From the NCBI GenBank assembly GCA_033765305.1, contig JANRID010000015.1:1-64000 (forward strand): DNA of 64,000 bases, given 5' to 3'. A model generated the notes under the pieces. It worked only from the letters and a program-made list of their open reading frames with translations. It was not told the DNA's origin and made no database searches. Of the stretch, positions 18,450-25,980 are shown in pieces. The DNA comes from RDXT01 sp033765305 (GTDB taxonomy: Bacteria; Bacteroidota; Bacteroidia; J057). Both the position numbers and the translations under genes were made by a program. How positions within the stretch are numbered: position 1 is the stretch's first letter; each line of letters opens with the position of its first letter.

Positions 18450-19306
18450 CGCACATCCTCGTCACCGGCGCCAGCGGATTCATCGGCTCCCGGCTGACGG
18501 AGGCGCTGCGCGCTGCGGGCGCCGGGGTATGGGCGCTGAGTTCGGCAGACGGCGACATCGCCGGGCCGGAGCCGTTTGCCGGGCTGGAGGACCGCGGAAT
18601 CCGCCATGTATTTCATCTGGCTGCGCGCTCCTTTGTGCCGGACAGCTGGGCCGATCCGGCGCCATTTTACCGGACCAATGTGCAGGGCACGGCGCAGGTG
18701 CTCGAACTCTGCCGGCGCAGCGGCGCTTCGCTGACGTTTCTGAGCACCTATCTGTACGGTGCGCCGCAGCAGCTGCCCATTCCGGAGGATCATCCGCTGC
18801 AGCCGTCCAATCCCTACGCACACTCGAAGCTGCTGGCCGAGGAGCTGTGCGCATTTTATGCCCGCTGCTTCGGCGTGCCGGTGACCGTGCTGCGCCTCTT
18901 CAATGTGTATGGCCCCGGCCAGCGGCCGCCGTTCCTGATCCCGCACCTGCTGCATGCGGTGCTGCATGAGCCGGTGATCCGGGTCCAGGACCTGGCGCCC
19001 CGGCGCGACTTCGTGCACGTGGCCGATGTGCTGGATGCACTGCTGCGGACGATGGAGGCGCCCCGCGCCGGCATGCGCTGCTACAACATCGGCTCGGGCC
19101 GCTCGCACAGCGTGGGGGAGCTGATCGACGCGCTGCAGGCTGCGGCGGGTGTGCAGAAGCCGGTGGAGTCTGCCGGCGAGCGGCGCCCGAATGAAATCCT
19201 CGATACCTGCGCGGACATTTCGCGGGCCCGTGCCGAGCTGGGATGGGCTCCGGCCGTCAGCCTCGACGCGGGGCTCCGCAGCCTGATAGCAGCCGGCAGC
19301 GACTGA
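18446..19306 (+). CDS. NAD-dependent epimerase/reductase (extended SDR)
   Basis: The 286-residue protein has the Rossmann motif VTGASGFIGS (residues 6-15). STYLYG and Tyr124-x3-Lys128 (NPYAHSK) form the SDR active site, and RRDFVHVADV and YNIGSG are typical of NDP-sugar epimerases and 4-reductases. It is the last gene of the activation/dehydration/reduction trio and overlaps the preceding gene by 4 bp. A role as 4-keto reductase or epimerase of the LegB-like product is inferred from position only. About 104 bp of non-coding DNA separates it from the next gene. Confidence 0.8.
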   Translation: MTHILVTGASGFIGSRLTEALRAAGAGVWALSSADGDIAGPEPFAGLEDRGIRHVFHLAARSFVPDSWADPAPFYRTNVQGTAQVLELCRRSGASLTFLSTYLYGAPQQLPIPEDHPLQPSNPYAHSKLLAEELCAFYARCFGVPVTVLRLFNVYGPGQRPPFLIPHLLHAVLHEPVIRVQDLAPRRDFVHVADVLDALLRTMEAPRAGMRCYNIGSGRSHSVGELIDALQAAAGVQKPVESAGERRPNEILDTCADISRARAELGWAPAVSLDAGLRSLIAAGSD

Positions 19307-19410
19307 ACGGCTGCGGGCATGATTTCCCTCGCAGAATCCTGCATTTCTGCGCCTTCCCCTATAACTTGCAGCGGCTCCGCCTCGTTAACCAGTACAAACC
19401 ACCCATCGTC

Positions 19411-20838
19411 ATGGAACGCTTTCGGGAACTCACTACCCGGGAAAAGGCCCTGAAAATCAACCTCAACCCCCTCTGGTACGGATCCTTCGCCGAAATCGGG
19501 GCCGGCCAGGAAATCGCAGACCACTTCTTCAAGGCAGGCGGCGCCTCTGGCACCATCGCCAAGACCATGTCGGCCTACGACATGAAGTTCAGCGATGCGA
19601 TCTACGGCCGCAGCCGGCGCTACGTGAGCCAGGACCGCCTCATGACGATGCTGGACCATGAATTTGCCCTGCTCCAGGAGCGCCTCAGCTTCCGCGCGCG
19701 CGAAACCTGCTTTTTTGCCCTGGCCAATACCATCGAAGCCCTCAATTTCAAAAAAACCAACCGCGGCCACGGCTGGATGGGCGTCCGCTACCAGCATGAG
19801 CCTTACGGCCCCGCCAACGACGTGGTCATGCATGTGGTGCTCAAGGATACGGAAGCCGTCTGGCAGCAGGAGGCCATCGGCATCATGGGCGTGAACCTGC
19901 TCTATGCCTGCCTGCATTTCCCCAACGATACCGAGCAGTTTCTCAAAACCCTCATGGAAGGCCTCTCCGCCGACCGCATCGAGGTGGACATGCTGCGCTT
20001 TTCCGGCCCGCATTTCAACTGGGTGGACAACCGCCTGCTGAGCCTGCATCTGGTGAAAAACGGCATGACGCGCGCCGCCATGTTCGGCCCCGACGGCCAG
20101 GTGCTGCATGCTTCCGAGGTCCTGTACAAGAAAAATATCCTCGTGCTGCGCGGCCGCTTCCGCCCGCCGACCCTCGTCAACCTCGACATGCTCCGCTCCG
20201 GCAGGAAAGAGTTTCTCGAAGAGCCCGATGTGCAGGAGGAGGAAATGGTGGTGGTGTCCGAACTTACCCTCGCAAACCTGACTGCCGACGGCAAGATCGA
20301 CGACAAGGACTTTCTGGACCGGGTGGATATTCTCAGCTCGCTGGGGCAGACGGTGATGATATCGAATTACCACGAGTACTACCGCCTCGTGTCGTATCTG
20401 ACCCAGTTCACCCGCGACCGGAAGATCGGCATCGTGCTGGGCACCTACAGCCTGGAGCAGATTTTCCAGGAGCAGTATTACCAGGACCTGCGCGGGGGCA
20501 TTCTGGAAGCCTTCGGAATTCTGTTTGGCAGCAATGTCAAGCTCTACGTGTATCCTGCCCGGAAGGATTACTCGCAGGAGCTCTACACCTGCCAGAGTTT
20601 TCAGATCAAGCCGGAGCTGCAGTTTCTTTTCCAGTATCTCTTTGCCTCGAACAAAATCGAAGACCTGAGCCTCATCAATCCGGATCTGCTGGACATCACC
20701 TCGGACGATGTGCTGGCCATGATCCGGTCCGGGCGGACGGGCTGGGAGTCGATGGTGCCGCCGGAGGTGGCGCGCGCCGTCAAGGCGCACGGGCTGTTCG
20801 GGTATCACGATCCGGAGCTGGCGCAGCCTGCCTCCTGA
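19411..20838 (+). CDS. Conserved protein of unknown function
   Basis: The ATG at 19411 gives a 475-residue soluble-looking protein with no signal peptide. Distinct blocks are GTIAKTMSAYDMKFSDAIYG (about residues 50-69), RYVSQDRLMTMLDHEFALL, RGHGWMGVRYQHEPYG, and FSGPHFNWVDNRLLS. I recall related bacterial proteins carrying inconsistent automatic names (nicotinate-nucleotide adenylyltransferase, TonB-dependent receptor), but I see neither an HxGH nucleotidyltransferase motif nor a beta-barrel signature, so I do not assign either. It stands alone after the glycan cluster and is convergent with the lytic transglycosylase gene 9 bp downstream. Confidence 0.75.
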   Translation: MERFRELTTREKALKINLNPLWYGSFAEIGAGQEIADHFFKAGGASGTIAKTMSAYDMKFSDAIYGRSRRYVSQDRLMTMLDHEFALLQERLSFRARETCFFALANTIEALNFKKTNRGHGWMGVRYQHEPYGPANDVVMHVVLKDTEAVWQQEAIGIMGVNLLYACLHFPNDTEQFLKTLMEGLSADRIEVDMLRFSGPHFNWVDNRLLSLHLVKNGMTRAAMFGPDGQVLHASEVLYKKNILVLRGRFRPPTLVNLDMLRSGRKEFLEEPDVQEEEMVVVSELTLANLTADGKIDDKDFLDRVDILSSLGQTVMISNYHEYYRLVSYLTQFTRDRKIGIVLGTYSLEQIFQEQYYQDLRGGILEAFGILFGSNVKLYVYPARKDYSQELYTCQSFQIKPELQFLFQYLFASNKIEDLSLINPDLLDITSDDVLAMIRSGRTGWESMVPPEVARAVKAHGLFGYHDPELAQPAS

Positions 20839-20847
20839 GCAGGAGGC
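20830..20847. terminator. Inverted repeat between convergent stop codons
   Basis: The arms GCCTCC (20830-20835) and GGAGGC (20842-20847) flank a 6-base loop. The hairpin includes the stop codon of the plus-strand gene and abuts the stop of the minus-strand gene. It may serve as a short bidirectional terminator; no clear T-run follows, so this is tentative. Confidence 0.35.
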
Positions 20848-22572
20848 TTATTCGCGGGCGAGGATGCGCAGGCGCTGGCCTTCGTGGATCTGGTCGCCGC
20901 TGAGCTTGTTGATCTGTTTGATGATCTCCACCTTGGTATTGTACTGCTTGGCGATGGACCAGAGGGTCTCGCCGGTTTTGACGGTGTGCTCCAGCCAGCG
21001 GGTCTGCACCTCGCGGACGCCAGGAGCCGGGGCGGGCGCGGATTCCGGAGCGGGCGGCACCGTGCGGGGCGTCTCCACGCGGGGCGCCGGCGGAGCGGGA
21101 GGGGTGCTGCGCACCGGCTCGGCGGCGGGGCGCTGCTCCGCCGTCAGGATGATCACCGGCTCGCCGGCGGGTTTTTTCTCCGTCAGGTACAGTTTCTGGC
21201 CGGTGTAAATGGTCAGGGATGCCTTGGGCATGCGGTTCCGCTTCTGGATTTTGCCCGGCGACAGCGCCCGGCGCGCCGCGATGTCTGCCAGGCGTTCGCC
21301 GGGGCGCACGATGTGATAGGGCTGCTTGCCGATGCGGTCGAGGTAGAGCAAGGTGCCGGGCTCGGGTTCCTGGCCGGGCACCAGCCCGTTCCAGACCAGG
21401 AGTTCGCTGTAGAGCACACCCTGGCGGTCGGCGAGCGCGGTCATCGGCGTATTGCCCTCGAACATCACGTAATGGATACCATAGTGCAGGTCTTTGCGCA
21501 GCTCGAAGAAGGCTGCGCGGCCTGGATCGAGCACAGCGGGATCCTGGGCGGCCAGGGGATCGGGCCCGCCGCGCCTTCCGCCCTCTTCAGCCAGGGCGGG
21601 CACAGCCGCCGGGACGGTATCGGCGGCAGGCGGCGGCTCCTGCAGCGTGCTCAGGGTGCCTACCAGCTCGCGTTTGGCTTCGTAGGTGAGGCCGGGGCTG
21701 AGGTCTGGCACGCCGCCGCCCGGCACCTTGGTCGGGTCCGGGATGTGGCCGCTGTACGCTTCGCCCTGCAAGGGGATGTAGTAGGTGAACTGGCTGTTTT
21801 TAGGCAGCTTTTTTTCGTTGACGATCCATTTGTTGTACTCCATGAACTGGACGGGATCTGCCTGATGCCGTTCGATCAGGGCTCTGACACTGGTCTCGCC
21901 CTGGGTAGGGTAGGGGGTGAGGGTCACCTCGGGGCGGCGGCGCTGGCCGAGGGCTTCCTCGAAGGCGAGCTTGTGCGCCAGCACCTTAAGGGCATACCAG
22001 TGGGTGTTTTCCGTGACCGGCATGGCCGCAGCGCCATAGTAGGCGGGGTCGGTGTGTTTGACGGCGCCGGTGCCGCCCTCGTAATAGGCAATGACCGCAT
22101 AGAGCCAGTTGTCAAAATCCTCATACATCTTGAAGAGGTAGCGCCCGGCCGATTCGCTGGACCTGAAAATATGGCGGCGCTCGTCCACCAGCTCGCTGAT
22201 CCGCAGGCCGACTTCGGAGGCGGCCTCGGTCTTGAACTGCCAGAAGCCCACTGCGTTGGACGACGAAACGGCGTCGGGGCGCAGGGAGCTTTCCTGGATA
22301 GCCATATATTTCAGGTCGTCGGGCACGCCCGCGTTCTGAAGCGCCTCTTCGATGAAGGGCATGTAGATGTAAGCCCGGCGCACCATTTCGTTGAAGTAGC
22401 GGGGGCTGGCCTGAATCTGCGTGATGTGCGCATCGATCTGGGTACGGGCTCCGGGCGACAGGGCGAGGTCCATGCCGCAGAACTGCATCCGCTCAGGCGC
22501 CTGGGCCTGCACAAGATAAGGGACGAGGAGCATCGCTGCCAGCACTCCGCGTCCGGTGACTGACCCGTTCAT
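20848..22572 (-). CDS. LysM-containing lytic transglycosylase (MltD-like)
   Basis: The start is set at ATG 22572. It gives a signal peptide (MNGSVTGRGVLAAMLLVPYL, cleavage near VQAQA), and the alternative TTG at 22596 lies inside the promoter -7 element. The 574-residue protein has an SLT domain with catalytic Glu94 (AIQESSLRP), followed by NAVGFWQFK. It ends with three LysM-like repeats, the last beginning HTVKTGETLWSIAKQYN. Such enzymes cleave peptidoglycan glycan strands in the periplasm to form anhydro-muropeptides. It probably forms its own transcription unit. A second MltD-like gene lies at 40580-41581. Confidence 0.9.
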   Translation of the reverse strand: MNGSVTGRGVLAAMLLVPYLVQAQAPERMQFCGMDLALSPGARTQIDAHITQIQASPRYFNEMVRRAYIYMPFIEEALQNAGVPDDLKYMAIQESSLRPDAVSSSNAVGFWQFKTEAASEVGLRISELVDERRHIFRSSESAGRYLFKMYEDFDNWLYAVIAYYEGGTGAVKHTDPAYYGAAAMPVTENTHWYALKVLAHKLAFEEALGQRRRPEVTLTPYPTQGETSVRALIERHQADPVQFMEYNKWIVNEKKLPKNSQFTYYIPLQGEAYSGHIPDPTKVPGGGVPDLSPGLTYEAKRELVGTLSTLQEPPPAADTVPAAVPALAEEGGRRGGPDPLAAQDPAVLDPGRAAFFELRKDLHYGIHYVMFEGNTPMTALADRQGVLYSELLVWNGLVPGQEPEPGTLLYLDRIGKQPYHIVRPGERLADIAARRALSPGKIQKRNRMPKASLTIYTGQKLYLTEKKPAGEPVIILTAEQRPAAEPVRSTPPAPPAPRVETPRTVPPAPESAPAPAPGVREVQTRWLEHTVKTGETLWSIAKQYNTKVEIIKQINKLSGDQIHEGQRLRILARE

Positions 22573-22593
22573 ATACGATACAGATTGATTGGC

Positions 22594-22601
22594 CAAAGAT
22601 A
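22594..22601 (-). promoter_or_regulatory. Bacteroidota-type -7 element TATCTTTG
   Basis: Read on the minus strand this is TATCTTTG, a perfect match to the Bacteroidota TAnnTTTG consensus, 21 bp upstream of the lytic transglycosylase ATG. No good TTG -33 element is seen at the expected spacing, so strength is uncertain. Confidence 0.5.
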
Positions 22602-22677
22602 GGGATTCGCAGGCGTATTTTCCCGGATTCCGGAATAGCTTCGGGCGGAAGGCTGTAAGATTCGGGCCGGGCGGATA

Positions 22678-22709
22678 CGAAAAAGGCAGGATGCCCGTGC
22701 ATCCTGCCT
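22678..22709 (-). terminator. Intrinsic terminator of the small lipoprotein gene
   Basis: An 11-bp perfect stem (22684-22694 with 22699-22709) and a 4-base loop lie 22 bp past the lipoprotein stop. On the minus strand the stem is followed by a run of T residues (A-rich 22679-22684 on the plus strand). Confidence 0.75.
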
Positions 22710-22730
22710 GGTATCGCGTCGCGGTGCGGC

Positions 22731-23207
22731 TCAGAGTTTCGAGCAGTTCATGGTGCAGGATTCCCCGCCGCCGGCGAAATTGTACTGGTAGTTGATCGTC
22801 AGGATGGTCCCGTTGATGGAGCCGGTTCCGTTGACGGTGACGGCTACGCCGCTGGCGGTGACGGTCTGGCTGGGGATCGAGATCGAGGAGCCGTTCACGG
22901 TACCGTTGACCGGCTGGCCAAAGTTGCCGAAGTTGCTTACGATGACGCCGTTGGTGCCGGTGCTGGAAGCGGTGATGGTGATGCTATAGGTGAAGTTGCC
23001 GCTGGGGCAGGCCTCGTTCACGTTATAGGTGGCGATGAATTTCTCACGGGCCAGCACGCAGGAGCCGTCATCCACCTGGGCGTCGGGGTCGAAATTGTCT
23101 GCATTGGCGTCGGTGCAGCCTTCAGGCTTGCAGCCGGACGCAAAGGTCAGCACCAGCGCGGCCAGAAGGGCCGGCATCCAGGCGCTGCGGGAGAACCAAG
23201 TCTTCAT
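22731..23207 (-). CDS. Small secreted lipoprotein with a CTDxxAxNFDPxA motif
   Basis: ATG 23207 yields a 158-residue precursor with a classic lipoprotein signal peptide: a basic start, the hydrophobic stretch PALLAALVLTF and lipobox ASGC with Cys26. Soon after comes CTDANADNFDPDAQVDDGSC, a Cys-flanked Asp-rich motif common in Bacteroidota surface proteins and likely to bind calcium. The remainder is Gly/Thr/Ser-rich and predicted to be beta-strand, ending with two more Cys (SCTMNC). An earlier in-frame start at 23237 would place ten residues before the signal and is less likely. Function is unknown. It is divergent from the TonB receptor gene. Confidence 0.75.
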   Translation of the reverse strand: MKTWFSRSAWMPALLAALVLTFASGCKPEGCTDANADNFDPDAQVDDGSCVLAREKFIATYNVNEACPSGNFTYSITITASSTGTNGVIVSNFGNFGQPVNGTVNGSSISIPSQTVTASGVAVTVNGTGSINGTILTINYQYNFAGGGESCTMNCSKL

Positions 23208-23301
23208 GCAATACGGAATTGAGGTTACTGAATTCACGGATTAAATCAAGGAAGTTTCCGATATAATTCAAAATGGGATCGGCAAGCGGATGGGGCAGAT
23301 G

Positions 23302-23333
23302 TTTCGTTAAGTGAACCGGGGACTGTACCTTTG
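23302..23333 (+). promoter_or_regulatory. Bacteroidota-type promoter for the TonB receptor gene
   Basis: TACCTTTG at 23326-23333 matches TAnnTTTG exactly. A TTTC(G) at 23302-23305 sits 20 bp upstream as an imperfect -33 element. Transcription would start about 35 bp before the ATG at 23375. Confidence 0.5.
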
Positions 23334-23374
23334 CCGCTCACCCGTTGAACATCCTACCTCATAACGAATCCCGC

Positions 23375-25729
23375 ATGCAGATCGTGTACCGGTGTTTTGG
23401 AATTCTGGCGGCAGCACTTTTGGGCTGTTCTTTGCTGTATGCCCAGTCCGGCCAGCTCCGGGGCACGGTGACCAATGCGGACGGCGAGCCGCTGACGGGG
23501 GCTGCGGTACTGATTCCGCAGATCCGCATGGGCGCCTACGCCAACGAACGCGGGATCTACAGCGTCAGCCGCGTGCCTGCCGGCACCTACGAGGTCCGGG
23601 CTTCGTACTTCGGATTCGATACGCTGGTGAAAACTGTGACCATCGACGCCGGCGGCATCACGACCGTGGGCTTTGTCCTCAGCGAACGCCAGGTATTTGC
23701 CAACGAGGTCGAGATCACCACCTCGCGCCCCACCGGCGAGATCCGCCGGACCCAGGTGGATATCGGCGTGACCGAGATTACCCCGCAGGAGATCAGCCTC
23801 ATCCCCTCCCTCGGCGCGCCGGATCTGGCGCAGTTTCTCCAGGTGCTGCCCGGCGTGGTGTACACCGGCGACCAGGGCGGCCAGCTTTACATCCGCGGCG
23901 GCACGCCCATCCAGAACATGGTGCTGCTCGATGAAATGATCGTGTACAGCCCTTTTCATTCCATCGGCTTTTTCAGTGTCTTCGACCCGGATTATATCCG
24001 CGGCGTGGATGTGTACTCGGCAGCCTTTCCTGCCCAGTACGGCGGCCGCATCTCTTCGGTCATCGACATCAAAACCCGCAACGGCAGCCTGAGCCGCTTC
24101 AAGGCCAAGGCCAATGCCAACCCGTTTTCCGCCGGCGCCCTGATCGAAGGCCCGCTCCGGCGCGGCAAACGCCCCGGCAGCGGCATCAGCTACCTGCTCT
24201 CCGCCCGCAACAACTACATCAACCGCACCGGCGAGACGCTGTACCCCTATATCAACAGCGGAAACGGCCTGCCCTACAGTTTTCTGGATGTGTACGGCAA
24301 GCTGAGCTTCACCGACGGCCTAAATTACGCCAACATCTTCGGCTTCAGCCACAGCGACCAGGTGAATCTGGAGTTTCCGGCCAATGTGGGCTGGGATGCC
24401 CTCGGCGGCGGCGCCAATTTCCAGCTGCTGCCCGCCGAAGCCGGCGCCATCGTGTCGGGGTCGTTTGCCTACTCCCGCTTCGAGTCCGGCCTGCTGAGCC
24501 AGTCGGAGACCTTTCCCCGCACCAGCTCCATCGACGGCTTCAACGGATCGCTCCGCGTGGGATATATCTTCAATTCGGTGGACGAATTCAACTTCGGCGT
24601 GTCCTTCCTCGGCTTCGGAACCGATTATGTGTTCACCAATTCCTTCGGATTCCAGACCTCCCAGCGCGACGACAATACCGAGGCCGCTTTTTATGCGCGG
24701 TATAAAAAGGTCATCCAGACCGCCGACGGCTACCAGCGCGCCGTGATTGAACCCAGCTTCCGCCTGCACTACTACAACAACCAGGCGACCGTGTCGCCGG
24801 AGCCGCGCCTGCGCGCCAAGCTCAATTTTCCCGGCCTGAGTTTCAGCTTCGGCACTGGCCTCTACGCGCAGAACCTGCTCTCCGCCGTCTCCGACCGCGA
24901 TGTGGTCAACCTGTTCCAGGGCTTTCTCTCCGCGCCCGAAGATCTGGCCTACCGCCGCCGCCAGAATACGCTCCAGTATGCCTGGCATGCGCTCTTCGGG
25001 GTGGAGGCGGAAATTGTGCCCCGCCTGACCACCACCGTCGAAGGCTGGTACAAGGGCTTTCCGCAGCTGACGAACATCAACCGCGACAAGATCTTTCAGG
25101 AAGATCCGAATTTCATCACGGAAACCGGCGAGGCGATGGGGGTGGATTTCATTCTGAAATATCAGACGCCGAAGCTCTACCTGTACGGCACCTACGGCCT
25201 GGCCCGGGTGACCCGCACGGACCGCCTCCAGACGGCAACGCCCCGCACGTACTACCCGGTCTTCGACCGCCGCCACACCGTGAACCTGGTGGCGGCCTAC
25301 CGGCAGGGCCGCGTAGGCGCCGATGACGAAGGCCAGACGCCTGCCGGGGTGAAGTTCCGCGATAGCAAGTGGGAATTCAGCGTGCGCTGGGGCCTGGGGT
25401 CCGGCTTCCCCTTCACGCAGACTCAGGGCTACTTCGAAAAGCTCGATTTTCTCGACAATGGCGCCCAGAGCCCCATCAGCACCCAGAACGGCCAACTGGC
25501 CCTGATCCTGAGCGAAAACCTCAATGCGGGCCGCTTGCCCTATTACCACCGTCTGGATCTCTCCGCCGACCGCCGCTGGCTGATCCGCAATGCCATGCTG
25601 CTGGAGGTGAACCTGGCAGTGATCAATACCTACAACCGGGATAATATCTTCTTCTTCGACCGTATCCGGTTTGCGCCGGTGTATCAGTTTCCGGTGCTGC
25701 CGAGCGCGGGGGTGACGCTGCGCTACTGA
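23375..25729 (+). CDS. TonB-dependent outer-membrane receptor with N-terminal CarboxypepD-reg-like domain
   Basis: ATG 23375 gives a 784-residue protein with a signal peptide ending near LLYAQS. A carboxypeptidase regulatory-like domain follows (LRGTVTNADGEPLTGAAV ... RASYFGFDTLV, about residues 26-95). Next comes a plug domain (LAQFLQVLPGVVY, QLYIRGGTPIQNMVLLDEM, YGGRISSVIDIKTRNG) and a long beta-barrel ending in VTLRY with a C-terminal aromatic residue. It imports a ligand in a TonB-dependent way. No SusD partner is adjacent, so a polysaccharide-utilisation role is not supported; the substrate is unknown. It is the only gene on its transcription unit. Confidence 0.9.
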   Translation: MQIVYRCFGILAAALLGCSLLYAQSGQLRGTVTNADGEPLTGAAVLIPQIRMGAYANERGIYSVSRVPAGTYEVRASYFGFDTLVKTVTIDAGGITTVGFVLSERQVFANEVEITTSRPTGEIRRTQVDIGVTEITPQEISLIPSLGAPDLAQFLQVLPGVVYTGDQGGQLYIRGGTPIQNMVLLDEMIVYSPFHSIGFFSVFDPDYIRGVDVYSAAFPAQYGGRISSVIDIKTRNGSLSRFKAKANANPFSAGALIEGPLRRGKRPGSGISYLLSARNNYINRTGETLYPYINSGNGLPYSFLDVYGKLSFTDGLNYANIFGFSHSDQVNLEFPANVGWDALGGGANFQLLPAEAGAIVSGSFAYSRFESGLLSQSETFPRTSSIDGFNGSLRVGYIFNSVDEFNFGVSFLGFGTDYVFTNSFGFQTSQRDDNTEAAFYARYKKVIQTADGYQRAVIEPSFRLHYYNNQATVSPEPRLRAKLNFPGLSFSFGTGLYAQNLLSAVSDRDVVNLFQGFLSAPEDLAYRRRQNTLQYAWHALFGVEAEIVPRLTTTVEGWYKGFPQLTNINRDKIFQEDPNFITETGEAMGVDFILKYQTPKLYLYGTYGLARVTRTDRLQTATPRTYYPVFDRRHTVNLVAAYRQGRVGADDEGQTPAGVKFRDSKWEFSVRWGLGSGFPFTQTQGYFEKLDFLDNGAQSPISTQNGQLALILSENLNAGRLPYYHRLDLSADRRWLIRNAMLLEVNLAVINTYNRDNIFFFDRIRFAPVYQFPVLPSAGVTLRY

Positions 25730-25743
25730 GGGGAGGGTATGAA

Positions 25744-25764
25744 GTACTGAGTATCAAGTAGTAA
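25744..25764. repeat. Heptamer repeat block 1 (3 units)
   Basis: GTACTGA-GTATCAA-GTAGTAA, three units in register; GTATCAA is the exact reverse complement of the main unit TTGATAC of block 3. It lies 15 bp after the TonB receptor stop. Confidence 0.7.
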
Positions 25765-25782
25765 GACGAATGGCAGGGTGGG

Positions 25783-25817
25783 GGATATTGGGTATTGGGT
25801 ATTGAGTATTGAGTATG
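25783..25817. repeat. Heptamer repeat block 2 (5 units)
   Basis: Five tandem 7-mers of the form GGGTATT/GAGTATT (first unit GGATATT, last GAGTATG). Same period as blocks 1 and 3 but a different unit. Confidence 0.8.
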
Positions 25818-25870
25818 CGTGCTTTTGCTCAATACGCACTACCGCTGCTGCCCTTTCCCGGTCGTCCTGC

Positions 25871-25975
25871 TTTCTACTTTCTACTTGACACTTGATACTT
25901 TCTACTTGATACTTTCTACTTGATACTTGATACTTTCTACTTGATACTTGATACTTTCTACTTGATACTTGATAC
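25871..25975. repeat. Heptamer repeat block 3 (15 units)
   Basis: Fifteen uninterrupted 7-mers built from TTTCTAC and TTGATAC (one TTGACAC). The order is mostly one TTTCTAC followed by two TTGATAC, so a 21-bp super-period appears in the second half. The block ends 5 bp before the stop codon of the penicillin-binding protein gene. Together with blocks 1 and 2 it fills most of the 251-bp gap between two convergent genes (25730-25980); no gene is seen there. Confidence 0.9.
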
Positions 25976-25980
25976 TCTTC

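Noticed and set aside
16745..19306. Complete legionaminic acid pathway
   Set aside because: Only the LegB-like step and a nucleotidyltransferase are present; the aminotransferase, synthase and CMP-transferase are missing.
23375..25729. SusC-type polysaccharide-utilisation receptor
   Set aside because: No SusD gene or glycan hydrolase is adjacent, and the length of 784 residues is short for SusC.
25871..25975. Heptamer block as a CRISPR array
   Set aside because: No spacers; units are contiguous 7-mers.
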